64,000 bases of DNA, taken from NCBI RefSeq assembly GCF_048571125.1, contig NZ_CP182343.1, positions 124,001 to 188,000 of the forward strand. The letters run 5' to 3'. Source of the DNA: Arcobacter siniprincipis (GTDB taxonomy: Bacteria > Campylobacterota > Campylobacteria > Campylobacterales > Arcobacteraceae). Both the position numbers and the translations under genes were made by a program. Position 1 is the first letter of the stretch, and each line of letters begins with the position of its first letter. The notes beneath the pieces were generated by a model. The model saw nothing but the letters and a program-made list of their open reading frames with translations, had not been told where the DNA came from and searched no databases. Positions 1 to 8,337 of the stretch are shown here, in pieces.

Positions 1-420
1 TACTCCTGACATATACTCTTTTATATTCTTTTTTTCTAAAAGAGTTTTATCAAAGTTATTGATACCACAAAAGAGTACAGGAGTATTAGGAAAGAGATAA
101 TCATGATACTTTATAATAAATTCAAAGGCATTATTATCGCTTACAAGGATTAAATCAAATTTTCTATTTTCAAATTGTTTTTTGTAGAGTTCAGCAAGTT
201 CATTTAGATATATGCCTCCAACAACTCTTTTGGTATCCATATATCTAGTTGTAAGTTCTATATTACCATATGAGGCAAATTTATCTTCGATTGCTTTTGA
301 TATATCATCACTCCATTTATACCCTTTATGATACGAATGGAGTAATAAAACTTCTTTATTATTGTTCGCAAAAGAAGATGTAAGAAAGATTATAAAGTAT
401 AGTAATAAAAGTTTTTTCAT
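1..420 (-). CDS. Periplasmic sensor or binding protein, N-terminal part (runs off the window)
   Basis: Only the first 140 residues are in the window; the gene continues past base 1. Translation from the ATG at 418-420 begins with a hydrophobic signal peptide (about residues 1-18, ending TSSFA). It then reads LLLHSYHKGYKW, FDLILVSDNNAF and TPVLFCGINN, the pattern of an ABC substrate-binding-like (ABC_sub_bind) periplasmic domain. In Campylobacterota this domain is often the sensor part of a histidine kinase or diguanylate cyclase, but it also occurs alone. Which of these applies cannot be seen here. It follows lutC on the same strand after 18 bases, so it may be cotranscribed with the lactate genes. 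Confidence 0.7.
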   Translation of the reverse strand, partial: MKKLLLLYFIIFLTSSFANNNKEVLLLHSYHKGYKWSDDISKAIEDKFASYGNIELTTRYMDTKRVVGGIYLNELAELYKKQFENRKFDLILVSDNNAFEFIIKYHDYLFPNTPVLFCGINNFDKTLLEKKNIKEYMSGV

Positions 421-438
421 ATTGTTCTGATTATATCA

Positions 439-1026
439 TTAATCTACAAAAATGATATATCCAGATTTTGGACCATGTGCTCCTATTACAAGTGATTGTT
501 CTATGTCTGCTGTTTTTGAAGGCCCTGAAACAAATACACCATATCCACTATTTTCAAACTCTATTTTTGTATAAGCTTCATGCATATTATTTACAATATC
601 ATTTTTATTTACTACTATTATGATATTTTGAGCTATGAAATAAAGACTTCTATGTCTATTATTCTCATCTTTTAACCAAACTGCACCATTTTCAGCAACT
701 GCAAAATTTCCTTTAACTATTGCTAAATCTATATCTTTTAAGTTGTGAGCATCATCTTGTGCATTTGCATCAAAATTACTTAATGAACAAAATTCCACAT
801 TTGAATAAACTTGCCCTAACTCATCTTTATATAGATCTTTTATAGTTTCATCAAGTTTCTCTTTTGTTGTTATAATAGATTCTCCGCCTACAGTTTTTAT
901 GACTTGGGCATATTTTTCTAATTTATTTTCAAAAGTTATTCCAAAATGATCATATTCAGGAAGGATTTCATCTTTTACTACATTATTTGATTTAATAGCA
1001 TTTAATATCTCATCTCTACTTGACAT
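439..1026 (-). CDS. lutC: LutC-type lactate utilisation protein (LUD domain)
   Basis: A 195-residue LUD-domain protein, the small third subunit of the LutABC L-lactate dehydrogenase complex that oxidises lactate to pyruvate in the cytoplasm or at the membrane face. The C-terminal part carries the family signature GPSKTADIE followed by GAHGPK. The start codon overlaps the lutB stop by one base (TAATG), so translation is coupled. It is the last gene of lutA-lutB-lutC. Length and position fit LutC; the other LUD proteins in such clusters (LutB) are much longer and carry iron-sulfur clusters. Confidence 0.9.
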   Translation of the reverse strand: MSSRDEILNAIKSNNVVKDEILPEYDHFGITFENKLEKYAQVIKTVGGESIITTKEKLDETIKDLYKDELGQVYSNVEFCSLSNFDANAQDDAHNLKDIDLAIVKGNFAVAENGAVWLKDENNRHRSLYFIAQNIIIVVNKNDIVNNMHEAYTKIEFENSGYGVFVSGPSKTADIEQSLVIGAHGPKSGYIIFVD

Positions 1027-2390
1027 TATGAATCCTTTCTTTGTTTATATAACTCTTTGAAAGAGTTTTTTGGCATCTTTGGAATATCCCTTTGTTTTCC
1101 CCAAACATTTGCTTTTGAGTAAATAATAGAATCAGGTAACATTGGAATTACTTTTCTCATGATTTTCCCACCTATATTAAATAGTGTAGGGTGATCCATT
1201 ACCCATGAAGTTATCTTCATAGCTACTGCTTTTTTTGTGTCTATTAAATGCTTTTTAGCAAGGTCTTGTCTATGGGCGTAAAGTTGTGAATCCAAGTCAA
1301 TTTTTACAGGACATACATTTGTACATGAAGCACAAAGGGTACAAGCAAAAGGTAAGGACTTGTGTTCTTTAGGATTTCTAAATGCTCCTAAATTTGAACC
1401 AATAGGTCCTGGAATTACATATTTATAAGAGTGACCACCACTTCTTCTATAGATTGGACAAGTATTCATACAAGCACCACATCTAATACAATTAAGTGAT
1501 TTTTGATAAGTGGCATCTGCTAATATTGGAGTTCTTTTATTATCTACTATTACAATATGCATCTCTCCACCTTCCACTGGACCATGGTAATGTGATGTAT
1601 AAGATGTAATAGCTTGACCAGTTGCACTTCGTGCTAATAATCTTGTAAATACTGATAAGTCTTTAAGTCTCGGAATAGTTTTTTCTATACCCATAGAAGC
1701 AATATGAAGTTTAGGAACACTTGCCCCCATATCTGCATTTCCTTCATTTGTACAAACAACTATTCCACCTGTTTCACTTATGGCAAAGTTTACACCCGTA
1801 AGTCCTGCTTGTGCTGTCAGGAAATCTTCTCTTAAACTAGCTCTTGCCGCCCTTGTTAAATAAGTAGGATCATCGTTTCCTTTTTCAGTTCCCAAGTGTT
1901 CATGAAAAGTATCACTTACATCAGATTTTTTAAGGTGAATCGCTGGTAGTACTATATGTGAAGGTGGTTCATTTCTAAGTTGAACAATTCTTTCACCTAA
2001 ATCTGTATCAATAACTTCAATTCCTTTACTTTCTAGATAAGGATTTAAATGACACTCTTCTGTTAGCATTGATTTTGATTTTACAAGTTTTGTTACATTG
2101 TGTGAAGCTAAGATTTCATGAACTATTTTATTATGTTCTTGGGCATCTTTTGCCCAATGAACTTTTATACCTTTTTTTATTGCATTTTTTTCAAACTCTT
2201 CTAGGTAAAAATCAAGTTTATGCATAGTATGTGTTTTTATATTATTTGCATATTCTCTTAATTTTTCCCATTCAGGTATTCCTTTACTTGAGACATCTCT
2301 TTTTTCTCTTACAAACCATAATGCTTTGTCATGCCAATGCATTCTCTCATCATTGGCTACAAATTTTGCTGCTTCTTCTGGATGACTCAT
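1026..2390 (-). CDS. lutB: LutB-type iron-sulfur lactate utilisation protein
   Basis: A 454-residue protein with an N-terminal LUD domain and two CxxCxxCxxxCP motifs, CIRCGACMNTCP from residue 301 and CTLCASCTNVCP from residue 350, predicted to hold two [4Fe-4S] clusters. In LutABC this subunit passes electrons from lactate oxidation. The ATG overlaps the end of lutA by four bases, and its own stop overlaps lutC by one, so the three are one tightly coupled operon. Length and domain order match the LutB/YkgF family. No LutP or LldP lactate permease lies beside it within the window. Confidence 0.93.
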   Translation of the reverse strand: MSHPEEAAKFVANDERMHWHDKALWFVREKRDVSSKGIPEWEKLREYANNIKTHTMHKLDFYLEEFEKNAIKKGIKVHWAKDAQEHNKIVHEILASHNVTKLVKSKSMLTEECHLNPYLESKGIEVIDTDLGERIVQLRNEPPSHIVLPAIHLKKSDVSDTFHEHLGTEKGNDDPTYLTRAARASLREDFLTAQAGLTGVNFAISETGGIVVCTNEGNADMGASVPKLHIASMGIEKTIPRLKDLSVFTRLLARSATGQAITSYTSHYHGPVEGGEMHIVIVDNKRTPILADATYQKSLNCIRCGACMNTCPIYRRSGGHSYKYVIPGPIGSNLGAFRNPKEHKSLPFACTLCASCTNVCPVKIDLDSQLYAHRQDLAKKHLIDTKKAVAMKITSWVMDHPTLFNIGGKIMRKVIPMLPDSIIYSKANVWGKQRDIPKMPKNSFKELYKQRKDS

Positions 2391-3130
2391 ATCGTTTCTC
2401 CTAAAAGTATTTCACTTATATGCATAACTTTGATAGGATTTTTGTCCCTATTCATTATTCCTTGCATATGCATCAAACATGACATATCTGCACCTGTCAT
2501 AATTTGAACATTTGAATCCATATGGTCTTTTATTCTATCTTTTCCCATTGCAACAGATATTGCTTCTTCTGTTACACAAAAAGTTCCACCAAAACCACAG
2601 CACTCATCTTCTCTATTTAATTTAACTAGTTCTATTCCCTCAACAAGTGATAAAAGATTTTCTAGTTTATTAAAATGTGGGATGTTAAGTTCACTTGCAC
2701 TTCCAAGTTTTAAAACTCTATGTCCATGACATGAATTATGAACTCCAACTTTGTAATTAAATTTTGAATCTAATTTATCAATTTTTGCAATGTCGTGTAG
2801 AAATTCTGTTATTTCATATATTGATGTTTTGATTTTATTATAATCTTTATTGTCATTAAAAAATGGCTCATAATGCTCTTTTACCATGGTTACACATGAA
2901 CCACTAGGTGCTACTACATAGTCATATTTTTTAAAAGTATTTACAAATCTGTGTGCTAATTTTTCAATATCTTGGCTACAACCTGAGTTTGCCATTGGTT
3001 GTCCACAGCAAGTTTGCTCCATTGGATATTCTACATTAAATTTTAATTTTTCTAAAAGCTTTAAAGTTGCCATACAGCTTTGCGGATAAAGCTCATTCAT
3101 AAAGCAAGGTATAAATAGTCCTATAGTCAT
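2387..3130 (-). CDS. lutA: LutA-type CCG-domain lactate utilisation protein
   Basis: A 247-residue protein with two cysteine-rich CCG domains: the TCCGQPMANSG motif near residue 41 and SCHGHR plus ECCGFGGTFC in the second half. Such domains bind a non-cubane iron-sulfur cluster in heterodisulfide reductase-like and lactate or glycolate oxidase subunits. It is the first gene of lutABC and overlaps lutB by four bases. The start ATG is followed by TIGLFIPCFMNEL, normal for the family. The 59-base gap upstream is short, so the promoter must lie close to or inside the end of the methyltransferase gene. Confidence 0.93.
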   Translation of the reverse strand: MTIGLFIPCFMNELYPQSCMATLKLLEKLKFNVEYPMEQTCCGQPMANSGCSQDIEKLAHRFVNTFKKYDYVVAPSGSCVTMVKEHYEPFFNDNKDYNKIKTSIYEITEFLHDIAKIDKLDSKFNYKVGVHNSCHGHRVLKLGSASELNIPHFNKLENLLSLVEGIELVKLNREDECCGFGGTFCVTEEAISVAMGKDRIKDHMDSNVQIMTGADMSCLMHMQGIMNRDKNPIKVMHISEILLGETI

Positions 3131-3189
3131 AAAAACTCCTCTTTTGATGGTAAATTATATAAAATTGGTATAACAATAATATGATATTT

Positions 3190-3759
3190 CTATTTTTTCA
3201 TAAAAATTGAAAAGTCATTGTCTAAATAATTATCCTTTATTGTTATATCTTCTGTTAGTGTTTTGATGTGTGATAATATATCTTTTGGTTTAATATTAGT
3301 CAAGGAATCATTTTTTAAAAAGTTAAAAATAAATCCTTTTTTTGATGAATTAAAGCACTTCTTAATAAATGTTTTAATTTCATTTTTTGTTAGAATACTT
3401 AAAGCTCCACTACATACATAATAATCTGCTTCTTCTAATTCATCTAAAAGAATGTCTACAAGATAGAATTTAACATTCAAAAATCTTTTACTAGCTAACT
3501 CTATCATTTGTTTTTCACAATCAATACCAATGTAAGATTTTGGTTTTAAATTATTATCAAATAAATAGTTATAATACTCTCCAAAACCACATCCTGCATC
3601 TATTATAGTTGAGTCTTTAATTTCATCTTTTATAAACTCTGTTAAAATCTCAAACCTTTTATATTGGGAAAATTCAGAATTCCAGTGAACTCCCCTTGCA
3701 CTTATGCCATATTTTTTAATGGTTTTATTATAAAATGTATTGTTGTCTTTGTGAGCCAT
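3190..3759 (-). CDS. SAM-dependent class I methyltransferase
   Basis: A 189-residue protein with the class I methyltransferase motif I (IIDAGCGFGEYYNYLF, near residues 52-67), an acidic motif II (YIGIDCEKQMIELA) and a later DYYVCSGALS strand. It resembles small Methyltransf_25/31 proteins. The substrate cannot be told from sequence. It starts directly after the stop codon of the deaminase gene upstream, so the two are almost certainly cotranscribed. The C-terminus is short and ends in FSIFMKK, as in other compact members. A role in tRNA or small-molecule methylation is possible but unsupported. Confidence 0.75.
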   Translation of the reverse strand: MAHKDNNTFYNKTIKKYGISARGVHWNSEFSQYKRFEILTEFIKDEIKDSTIIDAGCGFGEYYNYLFDNNLKPKSYIGIDCEKQMIELASKRFLNVKFYLVDILLDELEEADYYVCSGALSILTKNEIKTFIKKCFNSSKKGFIFNFLKNDSLTNIKPKDILSHIKTLTEDITIKDNYLDNDFSIFMKK

Positions 3760-4194
3760 TTAATTTATTTGTTCTATTACTACTTTGTTGTCTTTTAAGA
3801 ATTTTGAAACAATATCTGAAGCTGTATGCTCATATGCTTTTTGGAAAACAATTCTTTTAATTCCTGCTGCGATTAAGTTTTTTGAGCACTCACTACAAGG
3901 CTCTAAAGTCACATAAATAGTTGCTCCTTCTATGCTTATACCTTTTCTTGCAGCCCAAATTAGTGCATTCATTTCTGCATGTATTTCATAGGTTTTTGAC
4001 CAATCATGATGGTCCTTTGTATATTCATCATTCCAATGTTCTTTACAATTTATATATCCAGCTGGTGTTCCATTATAACCTGTTGATAAAATTCTTCCAT
4101 CTTTTACTATTACTGCACCTACTTGTTTTGATACACATTTTGAAGCACTTGCTATCTCATGTGCAATATTTATAAAGTTTTTATCACTTATCAT
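3760..4194 (-). CDS. dCMP deaminase family protein (ComEB-like)
   Basis: A 144-residue zinc-dependent cytidine/deoxycytidylate deaminase. The zinc site is visible as HAEMNAL (near residue 72) and EPCSEC (near residues 98-103), and the substrate region as STGYNGTPAGY. Family members convert dCMP to dUMP for thymidylate synthesis; ComEB-type proteins have the same length. The first gene of a two-gene unit with the methyltransferase, which starts at the next base. It is divergent from accB across a 194-base AT-rich spacer. Confidence 0.88.
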   Translation of the reverse strand: MISDKNFINIAHEIASASKCVSKQVGAVIVKDGRILSTGYNGTPAGYINCKEHWNDEYTKDHHDWSKTYEIHAEMNALIWAARKGISIEGATIYVTLEPCSECSKNLIAAGIKRIVFQKAYEHTASDIVSKFLKDNKVVIEQIN

Positions 4195-4216
4195 TTTTTA
4201 TCCTAAAGCATTTTTT

Positions 4217-4253
4217 ATTTTTCTAAAAAATCAACAATTTTTCTAAAAAATCA
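4217..4253. repeat. Two 17-bp tandem repeats in the accB/deaminase spacer
   Basis: The sequence ATTTTTCTAAAAAATCA occurs at 4217-4233 and again, identical, at 4237-4253, a 20-base period. Each unit contains a partly palindromic TTTTTCTAAAAAA core. The repeats lie between the deaminase gene and the accB promoter. They could be paired operator sites or simply AT-rich duplication; no regulator is identified. Confidence 0.5.
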
Positions 4254-4350
4254 GTAGTTTTCTTAAAATTTTCATTAAAAATGTACAAATTATGTTAAAA
4301 ATTGTCAAATTTTATAAATTTTTAATTTATTACATTTTTATAGTTATTTG

Positions 4351-4358
4351 TGTATTAT
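4351..4358 (+). promoter_or_regulatory. Likely accB promoter -10 element
   Basis: TGTATTAT, an extended -10 (TG plus TATTAT at 4353-4358), lies about 30 bases before the accB start in an otherwise gene-free AT-rich spacer. Campylobacterota sigma-70 promoters are recognised mostly by the -10 box and upstream periodic T-tracts, which are present here. Confidence 0.4.
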
Positions 4359-4388
4359 ACCCTAAAATTTTCAAAATAAAGGCTAGAG

Positions 4389-4847
4389 ATGGAATTCAAA
4401 GATATAAAAGAATTAATTAGAGTTTTTGATAAAAGTGATTTAAATAAATTAAAAATCAAAGATGGCGAATTTGAAATTAGTATGCAAACTGGTTTTGATG
4501 GAGGATCAATTGTAACAACTACTGCACCTGCAGTTCAAGTAGCTCAAGCACCTGCACCTATTGCTGCAAGTACTTCTGTTACTAATGAAACAGCAGCACC
4601 TATTACAGGAGATACAATTAATTCTCCAATGATTGGAACTTTTTATGCTTCACCATCTCCTGAGTCTGCTGCATTTGTAAAAGTAGGGGATACTGTAAAA
4701 GCTGGACAAACTTTATGTATTTTAGAAGCTATGAAAATCATGAATGAAGTTGAAGCAGAATTTGATTGTAAAATTGTGAAAGTATTAGTTGAAGATTCTA
4801 ATCCAGTAGAATATGATATGCCACTATTTGTTGTAGAAAAATTATAA
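4389..4847 (+). CDS. accB: Biotin carboxyl carrier protein of acetyl-CoA carboxylase
   Basis: A 152-residue AccB. The N-terminal helical region is followed by an Ala/Pro/Thr linker (about residues 45-75) and a biotinyl domain with EAMKIMNE; Lys116 is the biotinylation site. It carries the carboxybiotin between AccC and the carboxyltransferase in the first step of fatty acid synthesis. The ATG has AAAGG upstream. accC follows after 12 bases. accA and accD are not in the window, as is usual in this group. Confidence 0.96.
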   Translation: MEFKDIKELIRVFDKSDLNKLKIKDGEFEISMQTGFDGGSIVTTTAPAVQVAQAPAPIAASTSVTNETAAPITGDTINSPMIGTFYASPSPESAAFVKVGDTVKAGQTLCILEAMKIMNEVEAEFDCKIVKVLVEDSNPVEYDMPLFVVEKL

Positions 4848-4859
4848 GAAAGATTAAAT

Positions 4860-6212
4860 ATGGCAGAAATTAAAAAAATCTTAATAGCTAATAGGGGAGA
4901 AATTGTTCAAAGAGCAGTTCGAACTATTAGAGAAATGGGTAAGAAATCAGTTGCAGTTTATAGTGCAGGGGATAAAGAAGCTTCATATTTAAAACATGCT
5001 GATGAAGCAGTTTGTATTGGTGGTGCAAAATCAAGTGAATCATACTTAAATATTCCTGCAATTATTACAGCAGCTGAAATGACTGGCTGTGATGCAATTT
5101 TCCCAGGATATGGGTTTTTATCTGAAAATCAAGATTTTGTAGAAATTTGTAGATTGCACAATATTAAATTTATAGGTCCTTCTGTTGAAGTAATGGAAAA
5201 AATGGCTGATAAATCTAAAGCAAAAGAAGAGATGGTAAGAGCAGGGGTTCCTGTTGTTCCTGGATCTACTGGTGCTGTTCATAATGTGGAAGAAGGAAGA
5301 AAAGTAGCTCGTGAAATAGGTTATCCAATCATGGCAAAAGCATCAGCTGGTGGTGGTGGTAGAGGTATGAGACTTATTGAATCAGAAGATAAATTTGACC
5401 AACTATTTACAGCAGCTTCTAGTGAAGCTTTAGCAGCTTTTGGTGATGGTACTATGTATTTAGAGAGATTTATTAATAATCCAAGACATATTGAAGTTCA
5501 AGTAGTAGGGGACTCTCATGGAAATGCCATTCATATAGGTGAAAGAGATTGTTCACTACAAAGAAGACATCAAAAAGTTATTGAAGAATCACCAGCTATT
5601 TTATTAAATGATGAAACTAGAGCGAAACTTCATGATGTTGCAGTTAAAGCTACTAAATATTTAAAATATGAAGGTGCTGGAACTTTTGAGTTTTTAGCTG
5701 ATGATAAACAAAATATTTATTTTATGGAGATGAATACTAGACTTCAAGTTGAACATCCAGTTTCTGAAATGGTTTCAGGAATTGATATTGTTGAGCTTAT
5801 GATTAAAGTTGCAGAAGGAGAAGAAGTTCCTCCTCAGGAAACAATTAAATTTAGAGGTCATGCAATAGAGTGTAGAATTACAGCAGAAGATCCAAATACA
5901 TTTTTACCAAGTCCTGGAAAAATCACTCAATGGATGGTTCCTGGTGGAAGAAATGTAAGAGTTGATTCTCACATTTATACAAATTATGTAGTGCCTCCTT
6001 ATTATGACTCTATGATTGGGAAACTAATCGTTTGGGGAAGAGATAGAGAAAAAGCTATCAAAATTATGAAAAGAGCTTTAAATGAGTTTGAAGTATATGG
6101 AATCAAGACAACTATTCCTTTTCACATTAAGATGATGGGAAATAAAGATTTCAATGATAATAATTACGATACAAAATACTTAGAACACTACAAAGGTTTA
6201 GGTGATATTTAA
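4860..6212 (+). CDS. accC: Biotin carboxylase subunit of acetyl-CoA carboxylase
   Basis: A 450-residue ATP-grasp enzyme that carboxylates biotin on AccB using bicarbonate and ATP. It starts IKKILIANRGEIVQRAVRTI, has the glycine-rich ATP loop SAGGGGRGMR (near residue 165), the biotin carboxylase signature FMEMNTRLQVEHPVSE and the C-terminal domain. Length is standard. It is the second gene of accBC and its stop codon touches the left arm of a terminator hairpin. Confidence 0.97.
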   Translation: MAEIKKILIANRGEIVQRAVRTIREMGKKSVAVYSAGDKEASYLKHADEAVCIGGAKSSESYLNIPAIITAAEMTGCDAIFPGYGFLSENQDFVEICRLHNIKFIGPSVEVMEKMADKSKAKEEMVRAGVPVVPGSTGAVHNVEEGRKVAREIGYPIMAKASAGGGGRGMRLIESEDKFDQLFTAASSEALAAFGDGTMYLERFINNPRHIEVQVVGDSHGNAIHIGERDCSLQRRHQKVIEESPAILLNDETRAKLHDVAVKATKYLKYEGAGTFEFLADDKQNIYFMEMNTRLQVEHPVSEMVSGIDIVELMIKVAEGEEVPPQETIKFRGHAIECRITAEDPNTFLPSPGKITQWMVPGGRNVRVDSHIYTNYVVPPYYDSMIGKLIVWGRDREKAIKIMKRALNEFEVYGIKTTIPFHIKMMGNKDFNDNNYDTKYLEHYKGLGDI

Positions 6213-6240
6213 CAAAAGAGCATAAAACTCTTTTGTTAAA
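6211..6240 (+). terminator. Terminator of accBC
   Basis: Perfect 10-bp stem AACAAAAGAG (6211-6220) with CTCTTTTGTT (6228-6237) around a 7-base loop. It begins inside the accC stop codon. It lacks a long T tract, so efficiency is uncertain. Confidence 0.6.
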
Positions 6241-6306
6241 GCTTAAACTAATACAAATTTATGTATAATCCAGCAAATATACACAATTATACTTATTACT
6301 CACTCA

Positions 6307-6393
6307 TTTAGTTACTGTACACTTTTATAACTAAACTGTTTTATCAAGTTTCAAACTTTTAGTTTTAAATATATACGTGTATATAAAATACAC
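6307..6393 (+). promoter_or_regulatory. Structured leader of the RNA helicase gene
   Basis: The 192-base spacer before the helicase gene has an 8-bp stem (TTTAGTTA at 6307-6314 with TAACTAAA at 6328-6335). It also has a 17-bp palindrome GTGTATATAAAATACAC at 6377-6393, immediately before the ribosome binding site AAAGG. Long structured leaders are common on cold-inducible DEAD-box helicase genes, but no known motif is recognised and the transcription start is unknown. Confidence 0.35.
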
Positions 6394-6404
6394 AAAGGTA
6401 ATTA

Positions 6405-7877
6405 ATGAATTTCTCAGATTTCAATTTTAAACAAGAACTACAAAAGGCTATTGATGACGCAGGTTTTATACAACCAAGTCCTATTCAAGAAGATGCTATT
6501 CCTGTAGTTTTAAGTGGTAAAGATATGGTTGGTCAAGCGCAAACTGGTACTGGTAAAACAGCTGCATTTGGTCTTCCAATGATTAATATGATGAAAGGTA
6601 ACTCTGGTGTTGAAGCTGTAGTTATTGTTCCAACAAGAGAACTTGCAATGCAAGTTTCTGACGAATTATTTAGATTCGGTAAAAGTTCAGGAATGAACAC
6701 AGCAACTGTTTATGGTGGTCAATCTTACTCTATGCAGTTAAAAAATATAGATAGAGCATCAATTATTGTTGCTACTCCTGGTAGATTAATTGATTTATTA
6801 AAAGGTAAAAAGATTGATATTAAACCATCTTTCGTAGTTTTAGATGAAGCTGATGAGATGTTAGATATGGGATTTCTTGATGATATTAAAGAAATCTTTA
6901 CTTATTTACCAAAAGATAGACAAACTCTTCTTTTCTCAGCAACAATGCCTCCTGCAATTAAAAAACTTGCACAAAACATTTTAAAAGAACCAGAGTTTAT
7001 TACTGTTACAAAAGCAGAAATGACTAACTCTAAAATTACTCAATTATTTTATGTAGTTGATGAATATGAGAGAGATGATGCATTAATCAGACTTTTTGAT
7101 TTCAAAAATCCTGAAAAATCTATCATATTCTGTCGCACTAAAAAGGAAGTTGATAGATTATCAACTTACCTAGTATCTCAAGGACATATGGCTAAAGGTC
7201 TTCATGGAGATATGGAACAAAGACAAAGAGAAGAAGTAATTAGATCTTTCAAAAAAGGTGCTTTAGATGTACTTATTGCTACAGATGTGGCGGCAAGAGG
7301 ATTAGATGTAAATGATGTATCTCATGTATTTAATTATCATTTACCATTTGATTCTGAATCTTATGTACATAGAATTGGTAGAACAGGGAGAGCTGGAAAA
7401 GAGGGTGTTGCTATTTCAATTGTAACTCCACATGAGTTTAGAATGATTCAAAAGATTCAAAAAACTACTGGTGGAAAAATGGAAGCGAAAGTTATTCCTA
7501 ATATTGACTCTGTTAAAGAGAAAAAAACTAGTACTTTACGAGGTAAAATTTCTGAACAAAAAGTTTATGATTCTGGTATTTCACTAGTAGAAAGTTTAAA
7601 AGAAGAATTTGATTTATCAACTATTGCTTTTAAATTAGCGTCAATTTTATCTGATGCAACTATTGTAAAAGGTAACAATTATATTGGTAAATCAGAAATT
7701 GATATTAAAAAACTTTTCGAAAGATTAAAAGACGACAGAGGCGATGATTCAAGAGGTCGAGGTGGTCAAAGAAGAGGAAGATTTGGTGGAGGTAATCGAA
7801 ACCGAAATGGTGGCGGTGGAAACCGAAACAGAAGTGGCGGTGGAGATAGAAACGGTGGAGGAAGAAGAAGAGATTAA
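6405..7877 (+). CDS. DEAD-box ATP-dependent RNA helicase
   Basis: A 490-residue superfamily 2 helicase. Visible motifs: Q motif PSPIQEDAIP, Walker A AQTGTGKT, PTRELA, TPGR, DEAD (VLDEADEMLDMGF), SAT (LFSATMP), ARGLD and HRIGRTGRAG. After the helicase core (about 1-370) comes a DbpA/CsdA-like region and an Arg/Gly-rich tail from about residue 455 with many RGG-type repeats, which binds RNA non-specifically. Such proteins unwind RNA in ribosome assembly and mRNA decay, often in the cold. The name deaD/csdA or rhlE cannot be fixed by sequence alone. The last four bases overlap the convergent gene at 7874. Confidence 0.93.
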   Translation: MNFSDFNFKQELQKAIDDAGFIQPSPIQEDAIPVVLSGKDMVGQAQTGTGKTAAFGLPMINMMKGNSGVEAVVIVPTRELAMQVSDELFRFGKSSGMNTATVYGGQSYSMQLKNIDRASIIVATPGRLIDLLKGKKIDIKPSFVVLDEADEMLDMGFLDDIKEIFTYLPKDRQTLLFSATMPPAIKKLAQNILKEPEFITVTKAEMTNSKITQLFYVVDEYERDDALIRLFDFKNPEKSIIFCRTKKEVDRLSTYLVSQGHMAKGLHGDMEQRQREEVIRSFKKGALDVLIATDVAARGLDVNDVSHVFNYHLPFDSESYVHRIGRTGRAGKEGVAISIVTPHEFRMIQKIQKTTGGKMEAKVIPNIDSVKEKKTSTLRGKISEQKVYDSGISLVESLKEEFDLSTIAFKLASILSDATIVKGNNYIGKSEIDIKKLFERLKDDRGDDSRGRGGQRRGRFGGGNRNRNGGGGNRNRSGGGDRNGGGRRRD

Positions 7878-8098
7878 TCTCTTCTCTTCTCTTTATAGTA
7901 TCTTTTAACAACTTTTGTTGCTTTCTTATAAGCTTCTTGAGTATTTCTACCAAATGCTCTAAACACTCCATTTTTACCAAAAAACTCAACACTTTCTAAT
8001 TCTCCATTTTTTATACCTACAACGCTAAAAATATTAAATTTTTTTTTCATTTTAGATACTTCTGGAAATTCATTTTCTGTAATAATTCTTATAGTCAT
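7874..8098 (-). CDS. Small conserved hypothetical protein
   Basis: A 74-residue basic protein not recognised as any named family. It reads MTIRIITENEFPEVSK, then a beta-hairpin-like VVGIKNGELESVEFFGK and a helical, Lys/Arg-rich C-terminus (EAYKKATKVVKRYYKEK). The ATG has AAAGAA upstream on the minus strand. It is convergent with the helicase gene and shares its final four bases. Basic charge and size would suit a nucleic-acid-associated protein, but that is only a guess. Confidence 0.65.
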   Translation of the reverse strand: MTIRIITENEFPEVSKMKKKFNIFSVVGIKNGELESVEFFGKNGVFRAFGRNTQEAYKKATKVVKRYYKEKRRD

Positions 8099-8337
8099 AT
8101 TCTTTCCTTTATCTATAATTTATTACTATTATATATAAAAGCACTTAAATAGTACTTAAGTAAATTTTTTATTAACAATTTATTAATATAGATTTATTTT
8201 AGAATAATTTATATACTTTAATTATAAGTTAATACTAAAAGGTATAAAAATTTAAGTTTAGTTTAAGTTTTATGTAACTAGAGAGTGGGTAATATTTTAA
8301 CTACTAAAAATTACAAAATGGTTACAAAAGGATATCT

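Noticed and set aside
3921..4175. Plus-strand open frame of 84 codons opposite the deaminase gene
   Set aside because: Leu/His-rich shadow of a well-supported gene on the other strand.
7705..7992. Minus-strand open frame opposite the helicase tail
   Set aside because: It is the mirror of the Arg/Gly-rich repeat coding sequence; no family match.
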